Shown here: positions 10,562 to 19,229 of the stretch, piece after piece
How positions within the stretch are numbered: position 1 is the stretch's first letter
Layout of the letters: each line of letters opens with the position of its first letter
From: JAAOIF01 sp965206195
Lineage (GTDB): Bacteria; Pseudomonadota; Gammaproteobacteria; PS1; Pseudothioglobaceae
NCBI GenBank assembly: GCA_965206195.1
Contig: CBDBIZ010000011.1
Span: forward strand, 744,001-808,000
Length of the DNA stretch: 64,000 bases
Direction of reading: 5' to 3'
Position numbers and translations under genes: made by a program
The notes under the pieces: model-generated
What the model saw: the letters and a program-made list of their open reading frames with translations, nothing else
Told to the model about the DNA's origin: nothing
Database searches by the model: none

Positions 10562-11449
10562 CTATAGCCAATAGACGAAAACAAACAGCCCCAACCATAC
10601 CACATCCACAAAATGCCAATACCAAGCAACCCCTTCAAAACCAAAATGGTTGTCGGCATTAAAATGGCCTTTTTGTACGCGGTATAAAATCACCGCGAGC
10701 ATGATAGCACCAACCGTTACATGAAAGCCGTGAAAGCCAGTCAACATATAAAAAGTTGAACCATAAATACCAGAGGTTAATTTCAAACCATCCTGATAAG
10801 CATGGCCGTATTCAGCAATTTGGAAGCCTAAAAATACCACACCCAGTACAATGGTTGCTACCAGCCAAAATACAATCTGGTTGCGATGACCTGCGCGCAG
10901 CGCATGGTGCGCAAAAGTTAGAGTTACCCCTGATAATAACAGCAAGGCAGTATTAAGTGCTGGCAGACCCCAAGTATCGACCAACTTGGTGGGCACTGAA
11001 ACCTCAACGCCTGACTGCAAAACTGCACCTGGTGTACTAAAGGCAATCTGGTCCCAACCTGCTTTAAAACCATTCCATAACTCAGGGGTAAAGACATTGT
11101 TACCCTCGCCACTCAACCAAGGAACCGAAAGCTCCCTGGCGTAGAATAATGCGCCAAAAAAAGCAGCAAAAAACATCACCTCAGAAAAGATAAACCAACT
11201 CATGCCCCAACGAAACGAGCGATCCACTTGTTTGTTATAAATACCATTAGTGCTCTCATACACCACTTGGCCAAACCAGCCAAACATCATAAACACCAAA
11301 ATTGCGAAACCTAATGCCATGGCTGAGCCACCCCAACTAACGCCGTGCATTTGATTGGCAAAACCTATAAATAGCGTCGCTACTCCGACCGAGCCAATAA
11401 TTGGCCAATAAGTACCGTCTGGTACGTAATATGCTTGTTCATCTTTCAT
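10562..11449 (-). CDS. ctaE: Cytochrome c oxidase subunit III
   Basis: Subunit III of the aa3-type oxidase, a seven-helix inner-membrane protein that stabilises the catalytic core. The sequence shows the typical MSWFIFSEVMFFAAFFGALFY and GFHGFHVTVG segments and the C-terminal YWHFVDVVWLGLF. An ATG at 11447-11449 is preceded by GAGGAAAAACA, a good ribosome site, so I prefer it to the TTG at 11470. The stop is followed by about 110 bases before the DUF2909 gene. Confidence 0.96.
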   Translation of the reverse strand: MKDEQAYYVPDGTYWPIIGSVGVATLFIGFANQMHGVSWGGSAMALGFAILVFMMFGWFGQVVYESTNGIYNKQVDRSFRWGMSWFIFSEVMFFAAFFGALFYARELSVPWLSGEGNNVFTPELWNGFKAGWDQIAFSTPGAVLQSGVEVSVPTKLVDTWGLPALNTALLLLSGVTLTFAHHALRAGHRNQIVFWLVATIVLGVVFLGFQIAEYGHAYQDGLKLTSGIYGSTFYMLTGFHGFHVTVGAIMLAVILYRVQKGHFNADNHFGFEGVAWYWHFVDVVWLGLFVFVYWL

Positions 11450-11466
11450 TGTTTTTCCTCGCTTTA

Positions 11467-11988
11467 TCAACTCTCAAGTTTAAAAAAATTATAGGATAAG
11501 CTAATATCTTCGATACGCCTATCCAATTCTGGCTCCACCACAAACCTCAACGTCATCTCAACCTCTTCACGCGGCTTAAACACCTGTTTATTAAAACAAA
11601 AACACTCTAACTTCTTAAAGTGAAGCGCTGCATCTGTTGGTGCAACACTCGGTATCGCCTGACCAACCACCACTTTATCAGTGTTGTTTTTGGCAACGTA
11701 GCTGGTGGTGTAAAACTTACCCGGCACTACGTCCATTGAACTCACCTTGGGTCCAAACTGCACCGGAAAACCGCCCATGGTCATGGCAAAAAAACTCACC
11801 TCAACCTTGCGATTTTCATCAACCACATACGCTTGTTCAGTCTCAACTCTGCCAGTAGTGCCATTAAACCCAGTGATTTCACACAAAACATCGTAAATAG
11901 GCACCATTGCATAAGCAAAAGCAAACATTAATATTGGTGCTGAGACCAACTTAATCCAAAACCCTTTTGTTATCTCTTTTCGTTTCAT
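11467..11988 (-). CDS. ctaG: Cytochrome oxidase copper-delivery protein CtaG/Cox11
   Basis: Cox11-type proteins carry Cu(I) to the CuB site of subunit I. The 173-residue protein has one N-terminal membrane helix (LVSAPILMFAFAYAMVPIYDV) and the conserved CFCFNKQ copper-binding motif in the periplasmic domain. Its ATG directly follows the stop of the 34-residue microprotein gene and precedes ctaE by 17 bases. This is the standard oxidase order. Confidence 0.95.
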   Translation of the reverse strand: MKRKEITKGFWIKLVSAPILMFAFAYAMVPIYDVLCEITGFNGTTGRVETEQAYVVDENRKVEVSFFAMTMGGFPVQFGPKVSSMDVVPGKFYTTSYVAKNNTDKVVVGQAIPSVAPTDAALHFKKLECFCFNKQVFKPREEVEMTLRFVVEPELDRRIEDISLSYNFFKLES

Positions 11989-12093
11989 TTAACCGCCAGA
12001 GCCGTATAACGCGATGGTTGCTACAAATACTCCTATTGCTACGACCCCTACAATTATTGCAGTAATTACAGCGCCTCGTTTATTTTTATCCAT
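11989..12093 (-). CDS. Small single-helix oxidase assembly protein (34 residues)
   Basis: A 35-codon frame fits exactly between coxA and ctaG. Its ATG overlaps the coxA stop by one base (TAATG) and its TAA is followed immediately by the ctaG ATG. The peptide has a short basic N-terminus (MDKNKRG), one hydrophobic helix and a GSGG tail. A tiny single-helix protein at this position is known in many proteobacterial oxidase clusters as a small assembly protein. The tight coupling at both ends is the strongest evidence that it is real. Confidence 0.8.
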   Translation of the reverse strand: MDKNKRGAVITAIIVGVVAIGVFVATIALYGSGG

Positions 12094-13703
12094 TAAGAAT
12101 GTTGGGACTCTTGTTCAATCAATTTTCTTGATGGCGCTTCATTAAAACTGTGATAAGGTGCTGGTGATGCTAAAGTCCACTCCAGACCTTTGGCACCCTC
12201 CCAAGGGCGTGAAGTTGTTGGCTCGCCGTTACGAATACAATCAATTACGATATAAGTTAATAGGATAAATGACGCGCCGAAAGCAAAAGCACCAATCGAA
12301 GAAATCAGATTGAAATCCGCAAATTGTAATGCGTAATCAGGAATACGACGTGGCATACCTGCAAGACCTAAGAAGTGTTGTGGGAAAAACAATACGTTGA
12401 CTGAAATAACCGACCACCAAAAGTGTATTTTTGCCAAGCCTTCGTTGTACATTCTGCCAGTCCACTTAGGCAACCAATAGAATACTGCTGCAATGATTGA
12501 CCATAACGCGCCTGTTACTAATACATAATGGAAATGCGCTACCACAAAATACGTATCGTGATATTGAATATCGGCTGGCGCAATACCCAACATCAAACCA
12601 GAAAAGCCACCAATCGTAAATAAAAATACAAATGATACTGCCCACAACATGGGTGTCTCAAATGTCATAGAGCCACGCCACATAGTAGCAATCCAGTTAA
12701 ACACCTTCACCCCGGTGGGAACGGCGATTAACATGGTTGCATACATAAAGTACAACTCGCCTGCTACTGGCATACCAGTTAGGAACATATGATGCGCCCA
12801 GACGATGTATGATAAAAATGCGATTGACGCAGTCGCATAAACCATAGAGGAATAGCCAAATAACGGCTTACGAGCGAAAGTCGGGATAATATGAGACACC
12901 ACACCAAAGGCTGGCAAAATCATAATATATACCTCAGGATGACCAAAGAACCAAAAAATATGTTGGAACATGACTGGGTCGCCACCACCAGTTGCATCGA
13001 AAAACGCCGTACCAAAGTTACGGTCTGTAAGCATCATAGTTACCGCACCTGCCAATACTGGCATTGCCCCAATTAGCAAAAATGAAGTAATTAACCAAGT
13101 CCATACAAACAAAGGCATGTCCATTAACTTCATCTCAGGTGCACGCATATTCAGCACCGTTGCAATAATGTTAATCGCGCCCATAATCGATGAGAAGCCT
13201 AACAAATGGATGGCAAAAATAAAGAAGTCAGTACTGTCTGGCGCAAACGTTGTTGATAACGGTGCATAGAACGTCCAGCCAAAAGCTGGTGCGCCACCCT
13301 CCATGAAGAAAGTGCTAAGCAAGATGCCGCCAGCAAACGGCAAAACCCAAAAAGACCAGTTGTTCATTCGCGGTAGTGCCATATCAGGCGCGCCTACCAT
13401 CATTGGAATCAGCCAGTTACCCAAACCAACAAAAGCCGGCATAATCGCACCAAACACCATGATTAAACCATGCATTGTAGTCAGCTGATTGAAAAATTGC
13501 GGATCCATCAATTGCAAGCCAGGCTGAAGCAGTTCAGCCCGAATACCCATCGCCATTGCACCGCCAATTAGAACCATGGCGAATGCAAACCACATGTAAA
13601 GCGAGCCAATATCTTTATGGTTAGTGGTTTTAATCCATCTCATTATGCCGCTTTCAGGGCCGTGATGATGCTCATCGTGAATAGTTGCTGTTGCTGTTGT
13701 CAT
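12093..13703 (-). CDS. ctaD: Cytochrome c oxidase subunit I
   Basis: Catalytic heme-copper subunit of the aa3-type oxidase, 536 residues and 12 membrane helices. Visible hallmarks are WFFGHPEVYIMILP (CuB histidine and cross-linked tyrosine), HHMF (CuB histidines) and HDTYFVVAHFHYV (heme a3/a ligands). It is second in the operon after coxB, 23 bases downstream, with a good GGAGAAAATATT ribosome site before the ATG. Family identity is certain; A1-type proton channel membership is likely but not traced residue by residue. Confidence 0.97.
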   Translation of the reverse strand: MTTATATIHDEHHHGPESGIMRWIKTTNHKDIGSLYMWFAFAMVLIGGAMAMGIRAELLQPGLQLMDPQFFNQLTTMHGLIMVFGAIMPAFVGLGNWLIPMMVGAPDMALPRMNNWSFWVLPFAGGILLSTFFMEGGAPAFGWTFYAPLSTTFAPDSTDFFIFAIHLLGFSSIMGAINIIATVLNMRAPEMKLMDMPLFVWTWLITSFLLIGAMPVLAGAVTMMLTDRNFGTAFFDATGGGDPVMFQHIFWFFGHPEVYIMILPAFGVVSHIIPTFARKPLFGYSSMVYATASIAFLSYIVWAHHMFLTGMPVAGELYFMYATMLIAVPTGVKVFNWIATMWRGSMTFETPMLWAVSFVFLFTIGGFSGLMLGIAPADIQYHDTYFVVAHFHYVLVTGALWSIIAAVFYWLPKWTGRMYNEGLAKIHFWWSVISVNVLFFPQHFLGLAGMPRRIPDYALQFADFNLISSIGAFAFGASFILLTYIVIDCIRNGEPTTSRPWEGAKGLEWTLASPAPYHSFNEAPSRKLIEQESQHS

Positions 13704-13726
13704 AATATTTTCTCCTGTGTCCTAAT

Positions 13727-14845
13727 TTAACGTGCAGATTTAACATCCGCTGGCTGCACAACACTGCCAGTATTATCAAAAGCATTACGTTCATAAGTAA
13801 TAACTGCTGCTAGGTCAACATCATTGAGTATCTTGAATGCTGGCATCGCTGCCTTACCATGAAGCACGATACCGATATGGTCTGGTGCTGGACCATTGGA
13901 GATCCTCGAGCCTTTGATTGGTGGGAATACAGGAGGCAGACCAAGCCCATTTTCCTGATGGCAAGCCACACAGTTGGTTGTATAAACACTCTTACCTTTT
14001 GCCATTAAGTCTGCCTTAGACCAAGTTTTTGTCGCACTGGCTGTTACTGCTGCTTTTTGTGCTTGTTCTCCAGCTACCCATTTTTTATAATCCGCCTTAG
14101 AGACCACATCAACCACAATTGGCATAAACCCATGATCTTTGCCACAAAGTTCAGCGCATTGACCACGGTAAGTGCCAATCTTGTCAATTTTCGCCCACGC
14201 ATCATTAATAAAGCCAGGGTTGGCATCTTGTTTTACGCCAAATGCTGGTACCCACCAGTTATGAATCACATCATTTGAAGTAACTAGAAAACGAACTGAA
14301 GTGTCAACTGGCAATACTAAACGTTTATCAACCTCAAGTAAATAATTGTCTAGTGATGCACGTTGTGCGTCTGTGCCTCTAATTGCATCTTTAGAGGATT
14401 GTGCTAGATTTGAAATAAAGCTAATGTCTTCCTTAGGATAATCATACTGCCACTTCCATTGATGACCAGTAATCTTAACCGTCATTTCAGCCTTGGAGGT
14501 GTCTTCTAGGTCAATCAGTGCTTTAGAAGCAGGAATTGCCATACCAACTAAAATAAGGATTGGGATAGCAGTCCAAAGAAATTCTGCTTTGGTGCTTTCA
14601 TGGAAATTAGCTGCCTTGTGTCCTTTAGACTGTCTATGTGCAAATACAGAGTAAAACATCGCACCAAACACAACCACAGCAATTATGGTACAGACCCAAA
14701 ATACCATCATATGTAGTCCATAAATATCACGACTAATCGAGGTTACGCCCTCGGTCATATTGAACCCGTACTCAGCCAAAACGCTGGTTGACGTTATGCC
14801 AAGTATACCGACTAGCGTGCTCACAAGCCTTGTCAATCTTTTCAT
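13727..14845 (-). CDS. ctaC: Cytochrome c oxidase subunit II with fused cytochrome c domain
   Basis: Accepts electrons from cytochrome c through the CuA centre. The 372-residue protein starts at the ATG 14843-14845, preceded by GGAGGATTT and leading into a signal peptide (LVSTLVGILGITSTSVLAEY). An upstream in-frame ATG at 14905 lacks these. Two membrane helices follow, then the CuA domain with GQCAELCGKDHGFM, then a C-terminal heme c domain with CVACH and a distal Met region (KAAMPAF). The fused cytochrome c is typical of caa3-like enzymes. First gene of the reverse operon. Confidence 0.96.
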   Translation of the reverse strand: MKRLTRLVSTLVGILGITSTSVLAEYGFNMTEGVTSISRDIYGLHMMVFWVCTIIAVVVFGAMFYSVFAHRQSKGHKAANFHESTKAEFLWTAIPILILVGMAIPASKALIDLEDTSKAEMTVKITGHQWKWQYDYPKEDISFISNLAQSSKDAIRGTDAQRASLDNYLLEVDKRLVLPVDTSVRFLVTSNDVIHNWWVPAFGVKQDANPGFINDAWAKIDKIGTYRGQCAELCGKDHGFMPIVVDVVSKADYKKWVAGEQAQKAAVTASATKTWSKADLMAKGKSVYTTNCVACHQENGLGLPPVFPPIKGSRISNGPAPDHIGIVLHGKAAMPAFKILNDVDLAAVITYERNAFDNTGSVVQPADVKSAR

Positions 14846-15016
14846 AAATCCTCCAAATAAAAAATATTGCACCTCTTGACGCCCGAAATGCCAAAAAACT
14901 TTCAAAATTATACCTTTAATTTTTTGGAATTAATTAAGGTTTATTCAATTTAATAAGTATTAAAGTATTAAAATACTGCCATTCAATTATTGAAATGACG
15001 CATTAACCCATATTTT
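14846..15016. promoter_or_regulatory. Divergent control region between coxB and ctaA
   Basis: This 171-base AT-rich spacer must hold both the coxB and ctaA promoters. It contains a 13-base palindrome TTCAATTATTGAA at 14982-14994 just before ctaA, and an AGTATT...AATACT inverted repeat at 14957-14978. These could be operator half-sites, but no known consensus is matched and I do not name a regulator. Confidence 0.4.
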
Positions 15017-15994
15017 ATGTTTAGCAAGTTGCTGCAAATCTCGATCATTTTGGCGCTTATTGTGGTGGTACTTGGGGCGTACACACGCCTTAGTAATGCG
15101 GGGCTAAGTTGTCCAGACTGGCCGTTGTGCTATGGTCAATTTGGGGTGCCAGACGTAGCAGACGGTAGCAAAATTAAAGGATTTGAGCGTCCATTAGAGG
15201 CTGTCAAAGGCTGGAAAGAAGTAATACATCGTTACGCAGCGTCTGCGCTTGGCTTGGTCATTATTGTGTTATTCTTGTTGGCGTTAAAGGGTAGGACTCA
15301 CTACCGTCAACCAATGTTTTTGCCTAGTTTTAGCGTCTTTTTTGTGATGCTGCAAGGCGCATTTGGCATGTGGACGGTAACACTACTGGTACATCCAGGC
15401 ATTGTAACTGCACATCTGCTGGGGGGCTTTATCACCACGGCGTTGCTGGGCTGGATGCTGTTTAATCAAAGTACTGAGCCTGCCACTTACCAAGCCATCT
15501 CAAAACGCCATAAGTTGCTATTAATTGGTGTTTTGACGGTGCTGAGTATACAAATTATTTTAGGCGGTTGGACCAGCACTAACTACGCCGCACTTTCCTG
15601 TGGCGAGCAGTTTCCTACTTGTTTAGGTTCATGGTGGCCAGAGATGGATTTTGCCAGAGCGCTTTACTGGGGGCCCATTGGCACGGATTATGAATATGGC
15701 GTATTGGAAAATCAAGCGCGCGCTGCCATTCAAATGATGCACCGTATTGGCGCACTGGCCACAACAGTATGTATCGCAGTGCTGATTTATTTATTTAGAA
15801 ATTATCAAATGCTAAAATTGAATCTGACTTTAATTGGTGTTTTACTGGCAATGCAAATTACCTTGGGCATTCTAAATGTATTGTTGTCGTTGCCAATAGT
15901 GATAGCGGTATTACACAACGTAGTTGCGCTACTACTACTGTTAAGTGTTATCGGGCTGTTGCATAAAACCATAAACCGCCTACAAAATAATTAA
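15017..15994 (+). CDS. ctaA: Heme A synthase (COX15/CtaA)
   Basis: Oxidises the C8 methyl of heme O to make heme A for the oxidase encoded next door. The 325-residue, eight-helix protein has the family N-terminus (LGAYTRLSNAGLSCPDWPLC), ligand histidines in VIHRYAAS and MMHRIGALA, and the conserved cysteine loop YAALSCGEQFPTC. Divergent from coxB. Heme O synthase (ctaB) would also be needed and is not in the window. Confidence 0.95.
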   Translation: MFSKLLQISIILALIVVVLGAYTRLSNAGLSCPDWPLCYGQFGVPDVADGSKIKGFERPLEAVKGWKEVIHRYAASALGLVIIVLFLLALKGRTHYRQPMFLPSFSVFFVMLQGAFGMWTVTLLVHPGIVTAHLLGGFITTALLGWMLFNQSTEPATYQAISKRHKLLLIGVLTVLSIQIILGGWTSTNYAALSCGEQFPTCLGSWWPEMDFARALYWGPIGTDYEYGVLENQARAAIQMMHRIGALATTVCIAVLIYLFRNYQMLKLNLTLIGVLLAMQITLGILNVLLSLPIVIAVLHNVVALLLLLSVIGLLHKTINRLQNN

Positions 15995-16058
15995 AGTCAA
16001 GACAATTTGAGCGGTTTTTTTAAATTTTGCCACGCATTGTATGCTTGTTGTCTTGACT
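15995..16058. repeat. Long-spaced perfect inverted repeat after ctaA
   Basis: AGTCAAGACAA at 15995-16005 is the exact reverse complement of TTGTCTTGACT at 16048-16058, with 42 bases between. A nested AAACCGC (15973-15979)/GCGGTTT (16011-16017) stem followed by a T-run could be the ctaA terminator. The outer repeat may be a bidirectional transcription stop between the convergent ctaA and ygfB. Confidence 0.55.
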
Positions 16059-16088
16059 GCTTTTAATACAGCAATTAGTTGAAAAATT

Positions 16089-16649
16089 TTAGTGCAAAGC
16101 CTCTGGCGAGATATAGTTTTGTTTTGAAGGTTGTAGGGTTTCTTGAATTAGTAAGGCGCCGATGCGTACGAACTCGATAACGTCGCTTAAATCGTGTGCA
16201 TTTTGTTCATTATCAAGCATGTTGGTGTCCAGCTTAGAAATTTCGTTAAAATCTTTAATCATCTCCAACACCTCTTCGTCATTGGTACTAATTTTGCATA
16301 AGCCTAAACCAGTCAAAAACCCCTGACACCATTGAATTAAGGTGTCAGCCTGTTCTCTAAGCGTGTAGCTTTCATCGGCAATTAGTGGTTGAAAATTTAG
16401 TGTCGCATCGTTAAGTTGCGATAGCGTGTTGTTGTAGATTTGTGCTAGTTGCTGGTGGGCAGACTTTTCATCGGGGTTGTTAAGATTGATACTGACTAGG
16501 ATTTCATCCAACCAGTCATCTAGCAATAGGTCTGGTTTGACACAGGCAAAACCGCATAAAATTCCATGTGCTGAGGCAATGGTATCATCCGTATTAAGCG
16601 CATATAGCAGTGTTTTTACTTGACCATAATCAATTAGATTGTTCATCAT
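16089..16649 (-). CDS. UPF0149 family protein (YgfB/YecA-like)
   Basis: A 186-residue soluble alpha-helical protein with the family pattern: an N-terminal SAHGILCGFAC motif, a central WCQGFLTGLGL motif, and a C-terminal acidic segment ending in FVRIGALLIQETL. YgfB-type proteins are small cytosolic proteins; E. coli ygfB is next to pepP, but here it is last in the mltB-ruvX-pyrB operon, 10 bases after pyrB. Precise function not assigned. Confidence 0.85.
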   Translation of the reverse strand: MMNNLIDYGQVKTLLYALNTDDTIASAHGILCGFACVKPDLLLDDWLDEILVSINLNNPDEKSAHQQLAQIYNNTLSQLNDATLNFQPLIADESYTLREQADTLIQWCQGFLTGLGLCKISTNDEEVLEMIKDFNEISKLDTNMLDNEQNAHDLSDVIEFVRIGALLIQETLQPSKQNYISPEALH

Positions 16650-16659
16650 TGTGTAAGAC

Positions 16660-17616
16660 TCAAAGCCTACCCGCTAGAATTTCCATTACTGCCATACGCA
16701 CAGCAATGCCATTGGTTACTTGTTGCAAAATAACCGATTGTGCACCATCAGCAACTGATGAGTCAATTTCAACCCCGCGATTAATGGGACCAGGGTGCAT
16801 TACAATTGCATCAGGCTTGGCAAGCGCTAGACGCTCGGCAGTTAGACCGTAATTATCAAAGTAGTCTTGTTTGTTTGGAATCTCAGCTGCCAACATGCGT
16901 TCTTTTTGTAGCCTAAGTACGATGATAACGTCGCAATCTTTGAGTCCTGTTTCAATGCAATTAAAACATTGCACATTTGCACATTGTGTTTCATATTGTA
17001 AGCCTTGGGGCGCAATCAGGCGAATGTCTTTTGTGCCTAGGGTTTTGAGTGCTTGGATATTTGAGTGGGCAACCCGCGAATGGGTAATATCACCGACAAT
17101 GGCAACCGATAGATATTCAAAGGCTTGTTTGTGCTGGCGAATGCTGAGCATGTCTAATAACGCTTGCGTGGGGTGGGCGTTGGTACCATCACCTGCATTT
17201 AAAATAGAGACACTAGGTATATTTTTTGCCACATGGTGCGCTAGACCGTTTTGTTTATGGCGCATTACAAACATACTAATTTGCATTGCCTTGAGTGTGT
17301 GCATAGTATCTAACAAGGCTTCGTTTTTCTTGAGTGCTGAATTTGCTAGGTCAACATTGATGATGTTTGCACTACTACGCATGGCTGCGATTTCAAAGGT
17401 GTTTCGCGTGCGAGTCGAAGGCTCAAAAAATAAATTTGCTACCGACATATTATTTAGTGCTTTGGATTTTTTCAAGTTGCCGGACTCATCAATTAAGTGG
17501 TCGGCCTTATCAAGAATTTGGGTTAAATGTTGTTTGGACAGACCTTCAAGGCCTAATAAATGGATTAATTGACCATTTTGATTGAGTTGAATCGAATTAT
17601 CAATATTGTTGCTCAT
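16660..17616 (-). CDS. pyrB: Aspartate carbamoyltransferase, catalytic subunit
   Basis: Condenses carbamoyl phosphate with aspartate in pyrimidine synthesis. The 318-residue protein contains the carbamoyl-phosphate-binding FEPSTRTRNTFE, the HPTQALLDM motif and VMHPGPINRGVEI. The chosen ATG (17614-17616, MSNNID) lies 17 bases inside the ruvX 3' end; an in-frame ATG further upstream would overlap more. No regulatory chain pyrI is adjacent and no leader attenuator is visible, fitting a class whose transcription is set by the upstream ruvX/mltB promoter. Confidence 0.95.
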   Translation of the reverse strand: MSNNIDNSIQLNQNGQLIHLLGLEGLSKQHLTQILDKADHLIDESGNLKKSKALNNMSVANLFFEPSTRTRNTFEIAAMRSSANIINVDLANSALKKNEALLDTMHTLKAMQISMFVMRHKQNGLAHHVAKNIPSVSILNAGDGTNAHPTQALLDMLSIRQHKQAFEYLSVAIVGDITHSRVAHSNIQALKTLGTKDIRLIAPQGLQYETQCANVQCFNCIETGLKDCDVIIVLRLQKERMLAAEIPNKQDYFDNYGLTAERLALAKPDAIVMHPGPINRGVEIDSSVADGAQSVILQQVTNGIAVRMAVMEILAGRL

Positions 17617-18025
17617 GTATCCAAGTTTGTAGTATGAGTTGTGCGGATTGCTTGTCAACTTCGCCGCGATTTGCGTTTTTATGATGATGGCTGTATTTTA
17701 AGTTTTTTTTGGCTTGGCTGGAAGATAAATATTCATTCACAAAGACGACCTCAATACCGTATTTTTTAGCTAATTTACGCCCGAATGATTTGGCAATAAA
17801 ACTCATTTCTTGGTCTGTTTCGTCTTTATCTAAGGGCAGCCCCACGATAAACAAATCAATCGAATGCGCGTTAATTATGTGGTCAAACGCCTTCCAGTTG
17901 GTCGAGCCGTTATTGTGGTGGGTAACAACTTCAATGCCGCTAGCTTGACGAGTTAGGCTGTTTGCAATAGCAACGCCAGTGCGTTTGGTGCCTACATCAA
18001 AGCCAAGATAGGTGTTAATGCCCAT
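17600..18025 (-). CDS. ruvX: Putative pre-16S rRNA nuclease YqgF/RuvX
   Basis: A 141-residue RNase H-fold protein with GFDVGTKRTGVA near the N-terminus and VGLPLDKDE in the middle. YqgF is implicated in 16S rRNA 5'-end maturation and was earlier proposed as a Holliday-junction resolvase. It overlaps the mltB stop by 11 bases upstream and pyrB by 17 bases downstream, so the three are translated from one message. Confidence 0.92.
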   Translation of the reverse strand: MGINTYLGFDVGTKRTGVAIANSLTRQASGIEVVTHHNNGSTNWKAFDHIINAHSIDLFIVGLPLDKDETDQEMSFIAKSFGRKLAKKYGIEVVFVNEYLSSSQAKKNLKYSHHHKNANRGEVDKQSAQLILQTWIHEQQY

Positions 18026-19229
18026 TTAGGTGTTGAAATAGCTGGTAGCCAACATAGCCATCAACAGGCAGTTGGTTTTGTGTTTGATAAGCACGGACAG
18101 CTGCACGTGTTTTTGGGCCAGAAATGCCATCAGGTACCCCAGCATCAAAGCCTAATTCACCAAGTTTGGTTTGTATGGTTAAAATGTTGCCATGACTAAG
18201 TGATGGCTCTTTAATTGGTCTGGCAGATAATGCTTGGTTGTTAATCAATTTATCAGCCAAATGTCCGACTGACAGCGCGTATAAAATAGAGCGATTCCAG
18301 CGCAAAATAACATGAAAATTACGATACACTAAAAATGCAGGGCCTTGAAATCCCATTGGTAATAGTAGCGACGCGGAGATGTTTGAATTTGGTAAATCAT
18401 CACCATTTACACGCCGCACGCCTAACACTTGCCACTCATTGACGCTTTTTTTGGTTTTTAGGCCTGCTAAGGAAAAGTCAAAATCAGACTTTATGATAAC
18501 TTCTCGCCCCCATTTTTCACCCCTATGCCAGCCGATATGAGCAAGGAAATTGCCGCTGCTGTGCATAATATCTTCCAGACTGTTCCACAGGTCAAGCATG
18601 CCATCAGCGTCATTATCAATCGCATAAGCGGCAACATTACTGGGCATAAATTGGGTACTACCCATCGCACCTGCCCATGAGCCCCCAACATTTGGTGGCA
18701 ACTTACCTGAATCGATTAGTTTGAGTAGAGTTAATAATTCGCGGGTAAAAAAATCACGCCGTCGTAAATCAAAACTCAGTGTTGCTAATGAACGCACTAG
18801 ATTCATTTTGCCAACGTGTTTGCCATAATTGGTTTCTAACCCCCAAAATGCCACTAAAATTGCGGGCGGTATCCCGTATTTTTGATAGACTTTAGCTAGT
18901 AAGCCTTGGTTTTCTTGTAGTTTAAGCTGGCCTTTTTCTAAACGTGTTTGGCTGACCCTAGAGGTTAGGTAACGCCAAAAATTAACACTAAACTCTGCTT
19001 GATTGCGGTCATATTGAATAACTTTTGAATCGGGCGTTAGCCCTATAAAAGCCTCGTCTAACGTCTGTTCAGATATGCCTTGTCGTCTTGCTAGGGTGCG
19101 AATATCTGTTAAAAAGGCTTCAAAATCCTGTTGGTTAAACACCACTTTGGTATCATCTGGCGTGGCGTTAGTTGCAAAAGCTGTCAAAACCGAGACACCA
19201 ATAAGCAATAAGAGTATGAAACGAAACAT
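18015..19229 (-). CDS. mltB: Lytic murein transglycosylase B family, with peptidoglycan-binding domain
   Basis: Cleaves the peptidoglycan glycan strand to form anhydro-muropeptides in the periplasm. Start at ATG 19227-19229 gives a signal peptide (FILLLLIGVSVLTAFA) without a lipobox, so it is probably a soluble periplasmic form. The SLT_2 catalytic domain follows, with WGLETNYGKH (catalytic Glu) and GSTQFMPSN. Residues about 340-400 are a PG_binding_1 domain (IQTKLGELGFDAGVPDG). The start overlaps the divergent apbE start by 14 bases. First gene of the reverse ruvX-pyrB-ygfB unit. Confidence 0.9.
   Translation of the reverse strand: MFRFILLLLIGVSVLTAFATNATPDDTKVVFNQQDFEAFLTDIRTLARRQGISEQTLDEAFIGLTPDSKVIQYDRNQAEFSVNFWRYLTSRVSQTRLEKGQLKLQENQGLLAKVYQKYGIPPAILVAFWGLETNYGKHVGKMNLVRSLATLSFDLRRRDFFTRELLTLLKLIDSGKLPPNVGGSWAGAMGSTQFMPSNVAAYAIDNDADGMLDLWNSLEDIMHSSGNFLAHIGWHRGEKWGREVIIKSDFDFSLAGLKTKKSVNEWQVLGVRRVNGDDLPNSNISASLLLPMGFQGPAFLVYRNFHVILRWNRSILYALSVGHLADKLINNQALSARPIKEPSLSHGNILTIQTKLGELGFDAGVPDGISGPKTRAAVRAYQTQNQLPVDGYVGYQLFQHLNGH

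Noticed and set aside
16871..17572. 233-codon forward open frame across pyrB
   Set aside because: Antisense to the motif-complete pyrB; the translated sequence has Cys/Trp-rich shadow composition and no recognisable domain.
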